Assembly: GCA_012728775.1 (NCBI GenBank)
Contig: JAAYEN010000271.1
Coordinates: 3,148-67,147, forward strand
Source: Tissierellia bacterium
Lineage (GTDB): Bacteria > Bacillota_A > Clostridia > Tissierellales > Peptoniphilaceae
Direction of reading: 5' to 3'
DNA length: 64,000 bases
Positions within the stretch are counted from its first letter, which is position 1. Every line of letters starts with the position of its first letter. The notes under the pieces were generated by a model that saw nothing but the letters and a program-made list of their open reading frames with translations, was not told the origin of the DNA and searched no databases. A program made the position numbers and the translations under genes. Positions 34,864 to 44,037 of this stretch are shown one piece after another.

Positions 34864-37749
34864 TCAGTCATTATTACTGTTAGATGAACCTGAGGAGTCG
34901 TTGTCATTACTTCCTCCGCTAAATCCTGGTCCATAAGGTCCATAGTACCACTCATCATGGGTCTCTTGAGTATGCGCTGTACAATATGAGCCCGGAAGAT
35001 AGTTGACATCATCTGGGGTAAATCCGCCGTGATCTTTAGGATCATAAGGTTCTGATCTCATAAATGCTGATTTGTAACTAGTTGATGGGCAATATTTAGT
35101 TGCCAATCGTCCGGTAGTACTACATACGCTAACGCTTTTATAACTATCATCATATTCAGTGGGCTGTGTACCATCTACAAAAATCTCAGACGTACTGTGT
35201 CCAGCGCCACTTACAGATTTTGTAGATAATTTTCCACTTTTAAATGATATATATTCACTTACAATTCCTTCGGGCTCTTCAAATTCAGCTATAGGTTCTA
35301 AATCTTCGTGAATTTTCGTTGCTATATCGTTCCAAAATTCTGCAGCAGCTAAGGAGCCTCTTTGAAGTGTGATAGCGGGGGTATCATGTCCTATCCAAGT
35401 ACCCATTACATAATAAGGGGTAAATCCAACAAACCAAATATCTGCTTCATCGTTTGTCGTTCCAGTTTTACCAGCTGTAGCCATTCCATTTAACTTTGCG
35501 GGTTTTGCTGTATATCCATTATCGACAACTGTTTTTAACATATCTTTCATAATATATGCAGTTTTATTATCAGTAATTACTTCTTTTTTTGTTGAATCGT
35601 CAATAATAATATTTCCATGACTATCTAATATTTTTGTTACAACTTTAGGAGAAATATATGTCCCGTCATTGGCAATTGCTCCAAATGCTGCGGTAAGTTC
35701 TAAAGGAGTTAATCCTTTAGTCATTCCGCCTAATGCTAATGCCGCGGAGTTTTCGTCATTGACTTTGGCATTTTCTCTTGATGTAACTATAGAGTCATTT
35801 TCAGGGTCATCAGGATGAATTATTCCCAGTTTTTCCAAGTACTTCATTGAAGTATCTATACCTATTTGATTTAGAACATTAACTGTACCTGCATTTGAAG
35901 ATACATCTAATGACATTCTATAAGTTAAGAGTCCTCTATATCCTTTATATGCGTTTTTAGGCCATGGTTTATTAGCTACTGTTCCTGGAACGTCATCGGT
36001 AATTGAACCTGCAGTTTTACCTTCTGCTAAAGCAGGGTAGTAAACAGAAACGGGTTTTATAGCAGAACCAGGCTGTCTTCTAGAATCAGTAGCTCTATTT
36101 AAGATTCTATTTCCCTCAACATCTCTACCACCTACAAGAGCTTTTACTTCTCCAGTTTTATAATCCATAACCACTGTAGCAGATTGTGGTTGTACAATTC
36201 CATTTTTTTGGAATGTGAAGTAATCTGAAGAAATTCTTAAAGCAGCTCCTTCATTAATTACTGTAAATAAATCTGGATGTTCAGCTAAAAAATCTGAAGA
36301 AATTCTAATTTCGCCATTTTCACCTTTAGTATATTGATTACTAGGCAATAATACTGGACCAATTTCATGGGTTACCATATTATTTTGTGAATTAATAGTG
36401 TAAACATCACCTATATGCAAGTAATCTCCATTTGCGGTAATGGGATTATATCTTAGTATTAAATCTCCATTTACAAATTCAAAATTTGAAGCAGGTAATA
36501 ATACATTGTAGTTTTCATCTACTAGATTATTAGCTTTATAAAATAATACATTACCTCGAGAGTCGATTACATTTTCTGATTTGTCTCTAGACCAATCTAT
36601 TAAAAATGGTGCTCTTATTTTAGAAGGATCACCTACCATTATTTCAGTGAAATTCTCATACATTTCTTCCAACTGTCCCTGTAAATTTTGATCAATTGTA
36701 GAATATATTTTTAATCCTTCGTTAAAAAGCTTCTTCTGCGCATCAATATAACTTAAGCCGTAATGCTCAGCTAGTAAGTCTGTAGCTTGTTTTTGGATAA
36801 AATCTACAGGATAAGAAGTCATACTGTGATAAATTTTTTCTCCTGGGGTTAAAGCAGTCATTATGTCTTCTTTTAATGCTTGTTGATATTGTTCTTCAGT
36901 TATTTTTTCTAGTTTTTTCATTTGGCTCAAAACGATTTTTTGTCTATTTACAGATTCTGGATTGTAAATCAAATACATCGTTTGACCTAAAACATCTGCT
37001 GTTCCAACTAAATGCATCTCTTCTGAATTATACTTTCCAGGTTCGATACGCATAAAGGGTTGGTAAGTAGAAGTGGATTTAACAATTCCAGCAAATAATG
37101 CTGATTCAGCTATGGTTAAGTTTTCCACATCTTTATTGAAATATGTTTGAGCTGCTTCTTGTACCCCATATGCTCCTTGGCCTAAATAAATTTTGTTTAA
37201 ATAAGCTTCTAGTATTTGGCTTTTGCTCAATTGCTCTTCAACTTGAAGAGAAAGATAGGCTTCATTTAATTTTCTTACTAGAGATCTATCTGGTGTTAAG
37301 TACATATTTCTAACTAATTGTTGTGTTATTGTACTAGCACCTCTCATTGAACCGCCTGATCTTGCTGCATGCATTATTGATGCACCTATTCCTAAAACGT
37401 CTACTCCAGGATGAGTTAAAAATCTTTCATCCTCTATAGAAATAAAAGCATCTATTAAATGGCTTGGCATTTTATCTAAAGTAACTATCGTCCTGTATTC
37501 ATAATTAGGATTTTGAACTTTTTCTAAAAGATTCCCTTGGGAGTCATAAATTGTAGAAGTTTGACTTAAAGAAGAAATCATAGTAGTAGGATCTATTTCT
37601 GGCGATTCATCTAATACAGAAGCCACCATTCCTCCGACTATCATTACTCCTAAAACAATTATGATTACAAGGGTAAGAATAGTTACTTTTATTAACTTAA
37701 ATATTATATCAAATATGCTTATACTTGTTGAATATCTATTATCTGACAC
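34864..37749 (-). CDS. Class A penicillin-binding protein (PBP1A type)
   Basis: Bifunctional peptidoglycan synthase, 961 residues, the only - strand gene here. An N-terminal membrane anchor (about 18-45) is followed by the glycosyltransferase domain with SIEDERFLTHPGVD (catalytic Glu), GGSMRGASTITQQLVRN and KSQILEAYLNKIYLGQGAYG. After a long linker the transpeptidase has SxxK in RQPGSAIKP, SxN in DVSSNAGTVN and KTGT in AGKTGTTND. The tail is rich in Gly, Ser and Asn with a few Cys. The start is GTG at 37749 with GGAGGG 5 bases upstream on that strand. A probable extended -10 lies in the gap before hflX. Confidence 0.95.
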   Translation of the reverse strand: MSDNRYSTSISIFDIIFKLIKVTILTLVIIIVLGVMIVGGMVASVLDESPEIDPTTMISSLSQTSTIYDSQGNLLEKVQNPNYEYRTIVTLDKMPSHLIDAFISIEDERFLTHPGVDVLGIGASIMHAARSGGSMRGASTITQQLVRNMYLTPDRSLVRKLNEAYLSLQVEEQLSKSQILEAYLNKIYLGQGAYGVQEAAQTYFNKDVENLTIAESALFAGIVKSTSTYQPFMRIEPGKYNSEEMHLVGTADVLGQTMYLIYNPESVNRQKIVLSQMKKLEKITEEQYQQALKEDIMTALTPGEKIYHSMTSYPVDFIQKQATDLLAEHYGLSYIDAQKKLFNEGLKIYSTIDQNLQGQLEEMYENFTEIMVGDPSKIRAPFLIDWSRDKSENVIDSRGNVLFYKANNLVDENYNVLLPASNFEFVNGDLILRYNPITANGDYLHIGDVYTINSQNNMVTHEIGPVLLPSNQYTKGENGEIRISSDFLAEHPDLFTVINEGAALRISSDYFTFQKNGIVQPQSATVVMDYKTGEVKALVGGRDVEGNRILNRATDSRRQPGSAIKPVSVYYPALAEGKTAGSITDDVPGTVANKPWPKNAYKGYRGLLTYRMSLDVSSNAGTVNVLNQIGIDTSMKYLEKLGIIHPDDPENDSIVTSRENAKVNDENSAALALGGMTKGLTPLELTAAFGAIANDGTYISPKVVTKILDSHGNIIIDDSTKKEVITDNKTAYIMKDMLKTVVDNGYTAKPAKLNGMATAGKTGTTNDEADIWFVGFTPYYVMGTWIGHDTPAITLQRGSLAAAEFWNDIATKIHEDLEPIAEFEEPEGIVSEYISFKSGKLSTKSVSGAGHSTSEIFVDGTQPTEYDDSYKSVSVCSTTGRLATKYCPSTSYKSAFMRSEPYDPKDHGGFTPDDVNYLPGSYCTAHTQETHDEWYYGPYGPGFSGGSNDNDSSGSSNSNND

Positions 37750-37778
37750 AATTACCCTCCTAATTTCATTATATGAGT

Positions 37779-37787
37779 ATTATAACA
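37779..37787 (-). promoter_or_regulatory. Extended -10 promoter of the class A PBP gene
   Basis: On the - strand TGT-TATAAT is read from 37787 to 37779, about 30 bases before the GTG start. No good -35 is seen at 16-18 bases, which the TGn extension can compensate. Confidence 0.55.
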
Positions 37788-37832
37788 TATTCTCTTAATA
37801 CATAATAGATAAAGTTTGGTTGTCACAATAAG

Positions 37833-37860
37833 TTCAATATTACGTAACATATGATATAAT
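37833..37860 (+). promoter_or_regulatory. Promoter of hflX operon
   Basis: -35 TTCAAT (37833-37838), 16-base spacer, extended -10 TGA-TATAAT (37852-37860), close to the hflX ribosome site. Confidence 0.6.
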
Positions 37861-37876
37861 GAGGAAGAGGTGAAAT

Positions 37877-39160
37877 ATGTTACAGACTCAAAGGGAAGTA
37901 GAACGCGTATTATTAGTTGGAATTGATAAAAATCTCTTAGATGAAGATATAGATAGTTCAATGGAAGAGTTATCGGAGTTAGCCAAAGCGAGTGGAGCAG
38001 AGGTTATAGCTTCCGTTGTACAAAGAAAATTATCGGAAGATCCTAGAACCTTAATAGGTCCTGGAAAAGCTGAAGAAATTTATAATTATTGTGAGGAATT
38101 AAGTATAAATACAGTTATTTTTAACGAGGAATTGTCTGGGTCGCAACTTAGAAATTTAGAAAAAATAATTGATAGAAATATAGTGGATAGAACGAACTTA
38201 ATTTTAGATATTTTTGCTCAAAGAGCTAATACAAACGAAGGAAAGCTACAAGTTAAACTTGCACAATTAAAGTATAGACTTCCTAGACTTTCAGGGTCGG
38301 GACAATACTTGTCTAGACTAGGAGGAGGTATAGGAACTAGGGGACCGGGTGAACAGAAGCTAGAATCAGATAGGAGACATATAACAAGAGAAATAGGAAA
38401 TATTGAAAGTAAACTTAAATTAGTTGAAAAAAATAGAGAAATCCTTAGAGCTAAACGAAGTAAAAGCAATATTCCGATTGTGGCATTAACAGGGTATACT
38501 AATTCAGGTAAGTCAACATTGGTGAATGCTTTAATTAGAAAGTCAAAAGGTGAAGAATCTAGGGAAGTTTTTGTAAAAGATATGCTTTTTGCTACTTTAG
38601 GTACTTCATTGAGAAGATCAGAGTTTAACAACGGGAGGGAATTTTTACTTATTGATACTGTTGGTTTTGTATCCAAACTTCCCACTCATCTGATTGCTGC
38701 TTTTAAATCTACTTTAGAGGAAATTCGTTTTGCCGATATTATAGTTCAAGTTGTAGATGTTACAAATGCAGATGTGGAACTACAAATTGAAACGACAAAT
38801 AAAATTTTATTGGATTTGGATTTGTCAGATAAAAAAATGATTTATGCCTTTAATAAGATAGATATGCTTGAGGAAGGAGAAAGTCTTAATAGATTTAAAC
38901 AATATGAACCACATGTTTTTATTTCTGCAAAAGAAGGAATTAATTTAGACGAGCTCCTAGATGTAGTTTACTCTAATTTGTCTATGGACAAAATCCAAGT
39001 TAAAATGTTTTTTAATTATGATGAACAAAATATTTTAAATTATTTTGTTGAAAAGTATAGTATTAAAGATGTAGAATATACTGAGTTAGGTTCTATAATT
39101 GAAGGGAAAATAGAAGAGCCCGATTATAAGTATTATATAAAAAATGTGGTAAAGGAATAA
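37877..39160 (+). CDS. hflX: Ribosome-associated GTPase HflX
   Basis: GTPase of the Obg-HflX family that splits or rescues stalled ribosomes. 427 residues: the N-terminal HflX domain with DPRTLIGPGKAEEI (about 54-67) and FNEELSGSQLRNLE, the linker with SRLGGGIGTRGPGEQKLE (about 149), then a G domain with G1 GYTNSGKST (about 207), G3 DTVGFV and G4 NKID. A C-terminal alpha/beta domain follows. It has an AGAGGTG ribosome site and starts a tight five-gene + strand run (hflX-yigZ-nadE-yebC-lgt). Confidence 0.95.
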   Translation: MLQTQREVERVLLVGIDKNLLDEDIDSSMEELSELAKASGAEVIASVVQRKLSEDPRTLIGPGKAEEIYNYCEELSINTVIFNEELSGSQLRNLEKIIDRNIVDRTNLILDIFAQRANTNEGKLQVKLAQLKYRLPRLSGSGQYLSRLGGGIGTRGPGEQKLESDRRHITREIGNIESKLKLVEKNREILRAKRSKSNIPIVALTGYTNSGKSTLVNALIRKSKGEESREVFVKDMLFATLGTSLRRSEFNNGREFLLIDTVGFVSKLPTHLIAAFKSTLEEIRFADIIVQVVDVTNADVELQIETTNKILLDLDLSDKKMIYAFNKIDMLEEGESLNRFKQYEPHVFISAKEGINLDELLDVVYSNLSMDKIQVKMFFNYDEQNILNYFVEKYSIKDVEYTELGSIIEGKIEEPDYKYYIKNVVKE

Positions 39161-39162
39161 TA

Positions 39163-39804
39163 ATGTATAAGTCAATTTACAAACAGGGAGTAGATAGATT
39201 TGAGGTAAAAAAATCAGTTTTTATTGGATATAGCTCTCCTGTAAAAAGTGAAGATGAAGCTTTGGAATTCATTGGGGAAATAAAAAAGAAACACTACGAT
39301 GCAACACATAATTGCAGTGCCTATATTATAGGCGAAGATATGATGATACAACGTTTTGATGATGATGGAGAACCTTCTGGTACTGCAGGAATACCTATGC
39401 TAGAAGTCTTAAAGCGAGAAGAACTTACAAATATAGTGGTAGTTGCTACAAGATATTTTGGTGGAACATTATTAGGTGGTGGAGGACTGATAAGAGCCTA
39501 TTCTAAAACTTCAAAAATTGCAGTAGATGCTGGAGTAATTGTAGAAATGAAAGAGTATTTACACATAGAAATAGATTATGATTATGTCTTTCATGGTAAG
39601 ATAGTGAATTATATAGAAACTAATGGTTATAACACAATTGAAATAAATTATTCGGACAGAGTCCAAGGAACAATTTTAGTTTCTGTGAAAGATTTAGATA
39701 GGTTTAAAAATGATTTAATAAATCTTACAAGTAATGAAATTATTATAAATACAAAAAAAGAAATTCTAATGCCAGAAAGAAATGGGGAGCTAATAAATGA
39801 TTAA
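39163..39804 (+). CDS. YigZ/IMPACT-family protein
   Basis: 213 residues. The N-terminal UPF0029 (Impact) domain has KSVFIGYSSPVKSEDEAL, HNCSAYIIG, DDDGEPSGTAGIPML (about 65-80) and RYFGGTLLGGGGLIRAYS. A C-terminal DUF1949 ferredoxin-like domain follows (about 135-200). Family members bind nucleic acids or ribosomes, but the bacterial role is not defined. It begins 2 bases after hflX and overlaps nadE by 8 bases, so it is operon-bound with translation-related neighbours. Confidence 0.9.
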   Translation: MYKSIYKQGVDRFEVKKSVFIGYSSPVKSEDEALEFIGEIKKKHYDATHNCSAYIIGEDMMIQRFDDDGEPSGTAGIPMLEVLKREELTNIVVVATRYFGGTLLGGGGLIRAYSKTSKIAVDAGVIVEMKEYLHIEIDYDYVFHGKIVNYIETNGYNTIEINYSDRVQGTILVSVKDLDRFKNDLINLTSNEIIINTKKEILMPERNGELIND

Positions 39805-40525
39805 TAAGAATACAATTGATGATTTAGTTACTTGGCTTAGATACAATGTAGACAATGCCAATTCAAAAGGAGTTGTTTTTGGTTTAAGTGGAGGAATTGA
39901 TTCAGCAGTAATTGCCGCAATATCGAAACTTGCTTTTCCAGATACGTCATTAGGTCTAATAATGCCTATTCACAGCAATCCAAAGGATGAAATAGATGCA
40001 AAAATTGTATCTGAATCTTTAGAATTGAATACTGAAAAGATTGACTTATCTAGAACATATGATGAATTGATTAAATCTTCATTTTCTGGAAATAATTTAC
40101 TTGCAAAGAGCAATATAAAACCTAGACTAAGAATGACTACTTTATATTATTATGCCCAAGAATTGGGATATTTAGTATTAGGATCATCTAATAGATCAGA
40201 ATTTCATATTGGTTACTTTACTAAATGGGGAGATACAGGCTCAGACTTAATGCCTCTAGCAGATTTTACGAAGACTGAAATATTTCAAATGGCTAGTTTA
40301 TTAAAAATACCCCAAGCTATAATCGACAAGAAGCCTTCTGCGGGATTATGGGAAGGGCAAACTGACGAAGATGAAATGGGATTTACATATGAAGTTTTAG
40401 ATTCTGTAATATCAAAAAAAACAGCTAATAATAACTTTGTAGAAGCAATAAATAAAAAAAATAAAAATTCAGAACATAAGAGGAATATGCCTCTTATATA
40501 TGAAAATCATTGGAGGGAAATTTAA
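39797..40525 (+). CDS. nadE: Ammonia-dependent NAD synthase
   Basis: Amidates deamido-NAD to NAD with ATP, the last step of NAD synthesis. At 242 residues it has only the synthetase domain: the P-loop [15 protein letters not shown] (about 28-42), [20 protein letters not shown] and [16 protein letters not shown]. The glutaminase domain of the long form is absent, so free ammonia is the nitrogen donor. It overlaps yigZ upstream and shares one base with the yebC start. Confidence 0.95.
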   Translation: MINKNTIDDLVTWLRYNVDNANSKGVVFGLSGGIDSAVIAAISKLAFPDTSLGLIMPIHSNPKDEIDAKIVSESLELNTEKIDLSRTYDELIKSSFSGNNLLAKSNIKPRLRMTTLYYYAQELGYLVLGSSNRSEFHIGYFTKWGDTGSDLMPLADFTKTEIFQMASLLKIPQAIIDKKPSAGLWEGQTDEDEMGFTYEVLDSVISKKTANNNFVEAINKKNKNSEHKRNMPLIYENHWREI

Positions 40526-41262
40526 TGGCAGGACATTCGAAATGGAGTAATATTAAACATAGAAAAGGAAAAGAAGACGCAAAAAGAGCAAAAATATTTG
40601 CGAAATTATCTAGATATATAACAGTTGCAGCAAGGACAGGTGGATTGGATCCCGACTTTAATCCAGAATTGAAATCAGCAATTGATAAGGCAAAAGCAGA
40701 AAATATGCCAAATGACAACATTGATAGAGCATTAAAAAAAGCTGCAGGTGAAGGCGGAGGAAAAGACTTTGAATCAATCACTTATGAAGGATACGGACCT
40801 TCTGGAGTTGCAGTTATAGTAGAAGCATTGACAGACAATAGAAATAGAACTGCACCAGATGTAAGACATGCCTTTGAAAAATACGGTGGAAATTTGGGAA
40901 CGTCAGGTTCTGTTACTTTTATGTTTGATAGATTAGGCTCTATAATTGTTGAGAAGTCAGAAGATATAGATGAAGAAGAGTTGATGATGCAATCATTAGA
41001 GTATGGAGCCGATGATTTTGAATCCCTAGAAGATGCTTATGAGATTACTACTAGTATTGAGAATTTTGCAAATGTTAGGGACAAACTAGAAGCTGATGGA
41101 TATAACTTGGCCATGAGTGAGATTGGATTTATTCCACAAAACTATATAGATCTTATCGATGAAAAAGATATTTCTAATATGGAGAAAATGATAGACATGC
41201 TAGAAGATAATGATGACATACAAGAGATTTATCATAATTGGAATAATGAAGAGAGGTTGTGA
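40525..41262 (+). CDS. yebC: YebC/PmpR-family protein
   Basis: 245-residue YebC family protein. The start is the ATG at 40525 ([21 protein letters not shown], the typical family N-terminus), with TGGAGGG 7 bases upstream; the frame is open 15 bases further but that part is the ribosome site. [15 protein letters not shown] and [16 protein letters not shown] are family blocks in the first 80 residues. Members were first called transcription regulators; more recent work links some to translation of proline-rich stretches. Its stop overlaps the lgt start as TGATG. Confidence 0.93.
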   Translation: MAGHSKWSNIKHRKGKEDAKRAKIFAKLSRYITVAARTGGLDPDFNPELKSAIDKAKAENMPNDNIDRALKKAAGEGGGKDFESITYEGYGPSGVAVIVEALTDNRNRTAPDVRHAFEKYGGNLGTSGSVTFMFDRLGSIIVEKSEDIDEEELMMQSLEYGADDFESLEDAYEITTSIENFANVRDKLEADGYNLAMSEIGFIPQNYIDLIDEKDISNMEKMIDMLEDNDDIQEIYHNWNNEERL

Positions 41263-42029
41263 TGTTTAAGGATCCAGTAGCATTTAGTTTATTTGGAATT
41301 GACATTAATTGGTATGGAATTTTTGTTACAACAGGAATTTTTTTAGGAATATGGGTAGCTTATAGCTTAGTAGATGAGAAAAGAGGTCTAACAAAGGATA
41401 ATTTTTTAGATTTGATGTTAGCTATGATTCCAATAGCTGTAATTACTACTAGATTATATTACGTAATATTCTATGATTTAGACTATTATTTAGCTAATCC
41501 AATACAAATATTAAATTTTCGCCAAGGAGGTCTTGCCATTCACGGGGGGATACTTGGTGGAGTATTAGTGGTTTATATATATTCAAAATTAAAGAATGTT
41601 CCTTTCTTTTATTTAGCTGATATTATGTCTCCAGGACTGGCAATAGGTCAGTCAATAGGCAGATGGGGGAACTATGCGAATCAAGAAGCTCACGGAGGCC
41701 CTACTGAGTTGCCGTGGGGAATAGTGATAGAAGGAGTGAAGGTTCATCCCACTTTTCTATACGAATCCATAGTGACCTTTTCAATTTTTTTGCTTTTATA
41801 CTTTTATTTGCGTAAGAGAAAGAAATTTGATGGTCAAATGTTTTCTGTTTATTTAATCATATATTCTATAGCGAGATTTTTTATTGAAGGTTTAAGGACA
41901 GATAGTTTGTATTTGGGTACATTTAGAATTGCCCAATTGGTTAGTATTGTTGGAATAATACTTGGAATAATTATTTATTTATATCAATCAAAAAACAATA
42001 AATTAAAAAACAATAAGTATCGTAAATAA
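41262..42029 (+). CDS. lgt: Prolipoprotein diacylglyceryl transferase
   Basis: Membrane enzyme that moves diacylglycerol from phosphatidylglycerol to the lipobox cysteine of prolipoproteins. 255 residues from the ATG at 41262 (the GTG at 41259 is less likely). It has about seven membrane segments. Family motifs are GGLAIHGGILGG (about 91-102), the Lgt signature GRWGNYANQEAHGGPTELPWG cut here to GRWGNYANQEAHGG (about 134) and HPTFLYESI. It would modify the amino-acid-binding lipoprotein encoded at 21510, among others. A terminator follows. Confidence 0.95.
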   Translation: MFKDPVAFSLFGIDINWYGIFVTTGIFLGIWVAYSLVDEKRGLTKDNFLDLMLAMIPIAVITTRLYYVIFYDLDYYLANPIQILNFRQGGLAIHGGILGGVLVVYIYSKLKNVPFFYLADIMSPGLAIGQSIGRWGNYANQEAHGGPTELPWGIVIEGVKVHPTFLYESIVTFSIFLLLYFYLRKRKKFDGQMFSVYLIIYSIARFFIEGLRTDSLYLGTFRIAQLVSIVGIILGIIIYLYQSKNNKLKNNKYRK

Positions 42030-42043
42030 GTTGTTTACAAAGC

Positions 42044-42084
42044 AACAAGGTGTTAGGACTTTGGTCCTTATACCTTGTTTTTTT
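42044..42084 (+). terminator. Terminator after lgt
   Basis: Stem ACAAGGT / ACCTTGT (42045-42051 and 42072-42078), extended by AGGAC / GTCCT inside, then a run of seven T. It isolates the hflX-lgt operon from the dcw cluster. Confidence 0.88.
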
Positions 42085-42130
42085 ATTTTCTTATAGAAAG
42101 TGAAGGGCAAATAAGGTAATATATAGTTAC

Positions 42131-42188
42131 AAAGTGGTTGAAAGTGGTAGTAAGTAGTAAGAAAGTGGCGAATAATATTGCCAAGTGG
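42131..42188 (+). promoter_or_regulatory. MraZ operator: phased AAAGTGG boxes
   Basis: AAAGTGG occurs at 42131, 42141 and 42162, with a degenerate TAAGTAG at 42151 and CAAGTGG at 42182. Another AAAGTGA lies at 42097. Spacing is 10, 10, 11 and 20 bases, so all sit on one face of the helix. MraZ proteins of Gram-positive bacteria bind tandem GTGG-type repeats before mraZ, so this is most likely the autoregulatory site of the dcw operon. The last box overlaps the mraZ ribosome site. Confidence 0.75.
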
Positions 42189-42196
42189 GTGAATAT

Positions 42197-42628
42197 ATGT
42201 TTTTAGGCGAATTTAAACACAGTTTAGATGCCAAAGGCAGAGTAATAATTCCATCTAAGTTCAGGTTCTCTCTAGGAGAGGAATTTGTCATGACAAAGGG
42301 TCTTGACGGATGTTTATTTTTATTTCCTATGGATGAATGGCAAGCTTTTGAAGAGAAACTTAGATCATTACCATTTGCTAACAAAGACGCTAGAGCATTT
42401 GTTAGATTTTTTACTGCAGGAGCCACAGAAAGTACCATAGATAAGCAAGGAAGAACTCTAATACCACCGAACTTAAGAGAACATTGCAATATAGATAAAG
42501 ATGCAGTTATTATTGGAACTCCAAACAGAATAGAGATTTGGTCTGAAGAAAATTGGAAAACATATGTAAGTGATGAAAATCTCTCATATGAAAATATTGC
42601 TGAACAAATGGAAGAGTTAGGGTTTTAA
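42197..42628 (+). CDS. mraZ: Transcriptional regulator MraZ
   Basis: First gene of the division and cell wall cluster; a DNA-binding repressor with two AbrB/SpoVT-like halves. 143 residues from the ATG at 42197 ([19 protein letters not shown], the family start). The GTG at 42185 is part of an upstream GTGG box and is less likely. The first DAKGR motif is at residues 11-15 and the second, [10 protein letters not shown], is at about 85. It should bind the AAAGTGG boxes directly upstream. Confidence 0.95.
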   Translation: MFLGEFKHSLDAKGRVIIPSKFRFSLGEEFVMTKGLDGCLFLFPMDEWQAFEEKLRSLPFANKDARAFVRFFTAGATESTIDKQGRTLIPPNLREHCNIDKDAVIIGTPNRIEIWSEENWKTYVSDENLSYENIAEQMEELGF

Positions 42629-42630
42629 TA

Positions 42631-43563
42631 ATGGAATTTAAACATGAGTCAGTTTTATTAAACGAAACTATAGAAGGTCTCAAAATAAAATCAGATGGAA
42701 TTTATCTAGATGGAACATTGGGTGGCGGCGGCCATTCTTTAGAAATAGTCAAAAGATTAGATAAAGGTTTACTTGTTGGAATTGATCAAGACATAGATGC
42801 TTTGGAAAAAGCAAGTTCAGTTTTAAAAGATTTTGATGAAAGAGTAATAATAAAAAAATCAAACTTTAAAGATTTTGATAATATTCTTGACGAACTATCC
42901 ATATGGAAAATCGATGGAGCACTTTTAGATTTAGGAGTATCATCCTATCAATTGGATTCAGGAGAAAGAGGATTTTCTTATCATCAAAACTTTCCATTGG
43001 ACATGAGGATGGATTCAGAAAATCCATTAACTGCTAGGATAGTTGTGAATGAATACTCTCAAATTGAACTAGAGGAAATAATTTTAAAATACGGAGAGGA
43101 AAGATGGGCTCGAAGAATTTCTGAGTTTATAATCCAAGAAAGAGAAAAAAAACCGATTGATACTACTTTTGACTTAGTAGAAATAATTAAAAAAGCGATA
43201 CCAAAAAGTCAGAGATTAGAAAAACATCCAGCAATAAAGACTTTTCAGGCAATAAGAATAGAAGTAAATGACGAATTAAATATTATAGAAAAGACAATTG
43301 AAAAAATAGTGAATCGATTAAATCCTGATGGAAGATTAGGTATTATTACTTTTCACTCTTTAGAAGATAGAATTGTAAAAAACACTTTCAAATTTTTAGA
43401 AAAAGATTGCATTTGTGATCCAAGGGCGCCAATTTGCACATGTGATAAGGTATCAGAAATAAAGGTGTTAACTAGAAAACCTATACTTCCATCTAAAGAA
43501 GAGATAGAAAACAATTCCAGATCTAGGTCTGCAAAATTGAGGATTATTCAAAAAAAGAGATGA
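42631..43563 (+). CDS. rsmH: 16S rRNA (cytosine-1402-N4)-methyltransferase RsmH
   Basis: Methylates C1402 in the decoding centre of 16S rRNA with SAM. 310 residues with [13 protein letters not shown], the SAM loop [13 protein letters not shown] (about 28-40), [18 protein letters not shown] and MRMD, and the C-terminal [10 protein letters not shown] and [10 protein letters not shown] small cysteine cluster ([12 protein letters not shown], about 268-279) is normal for the family. It begins 2 bases after mraZ. Confidence 0.97.
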   Translation: MEFKHESVLLNETIEGLKIKSDGIYLDGTLGGGGHSLEIVKRLDKGLLVGIDQDIDALEKASSVLKDFDERVIIKKSNFKDFDNILDELSIWKIDGALLDLGVSSYQLDSGERGFSYHQNFPLDMRMDSENPLTARIVVNEYSQIELEEIILKYGEERWARRISEFIIQEREKKPIDTTFDLVEIIKKAIPKSQRLEKHPAIKTFQAIRIEVNDELNIIEKTIEKIVNRLNPDGRLGIITFHSLEDRIVKNTFKFLEKDCICDPRAPICTCDKVSEIKVLTRKPILPSKEEIENNSRSRSAKLRIIQKKR

Positions 43564-43572
43564 GGTGACACC

Positions 43573-44022
43573 ATGGCTGAAGCTGCAAGAAAGTTAGAAT
43601 ATACAGAAATTTATACAGCAAATCTTGATGTAAAAAAAAATAATAACCAATTAAATAAGAAATTAGCAAAAAGAAGAAAAACTTTCTTAACATTGTTATA
43701 TACTTTTTTCGTACTAATTTCAATAGTTTCAGCCATTTTCATTCTTTCAAATTATGCAAAAATCACATCACTTAATTTTGAAATTAGACGTATTGATGCT
43801 ATAATAGTCGAGGCAGAAAAAACTGAATTGAATCTCCATGCAAAAGTTGAGGAAATAAAAAGTAATAGAGATATAGTTGACGAAGCTAAGACTAAATTGG
43901 GGATGGTTTTTCCTGAAAGCAATCAAATAATATACTTTACATTAAAAGATACCGAAAGGGTAGAAGAAGAAAAAGGCGTTGTGACTAGTATTTTCTCTAC
44001 ATTAATAGGTAATCGTGAATAG
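43573..44022 (+). CDS. ftsL: FtsL-like divisome protein
   Basis: 149-residue bitopic membrane protein. A basic cytoplasmic part (KKLAKRRKTFLT) leads into one membrane segment (about residues 37-58), then a short extracytoplasmic coiled-coil (about 60-115). FtsL sequence is poorly conserved, so the call rests on topology, size and position between rsmH and the PBP gene. It would form the FtsQ-FtsL-FtsB-type complex that activates septal synthesis. GAGGTGACACC precedes the ATG. Confidence 0.8.
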   Translation: MAEAARKLEYTEIYTANLDVKKNNNQLNKKLAKRRKTFLTLLYTFFVLISIVSAIFILSNYAKITSLNFEIRRIDAIIVEAEKTELNLHAKVEEIKSNRDIVDEAKTKLGMVFPESNQIIYFTLKDTERVEEEKGVVTSIFSTLIGNRE

Positions 44023-44037
44023 AATTAGGAGGTAAAT

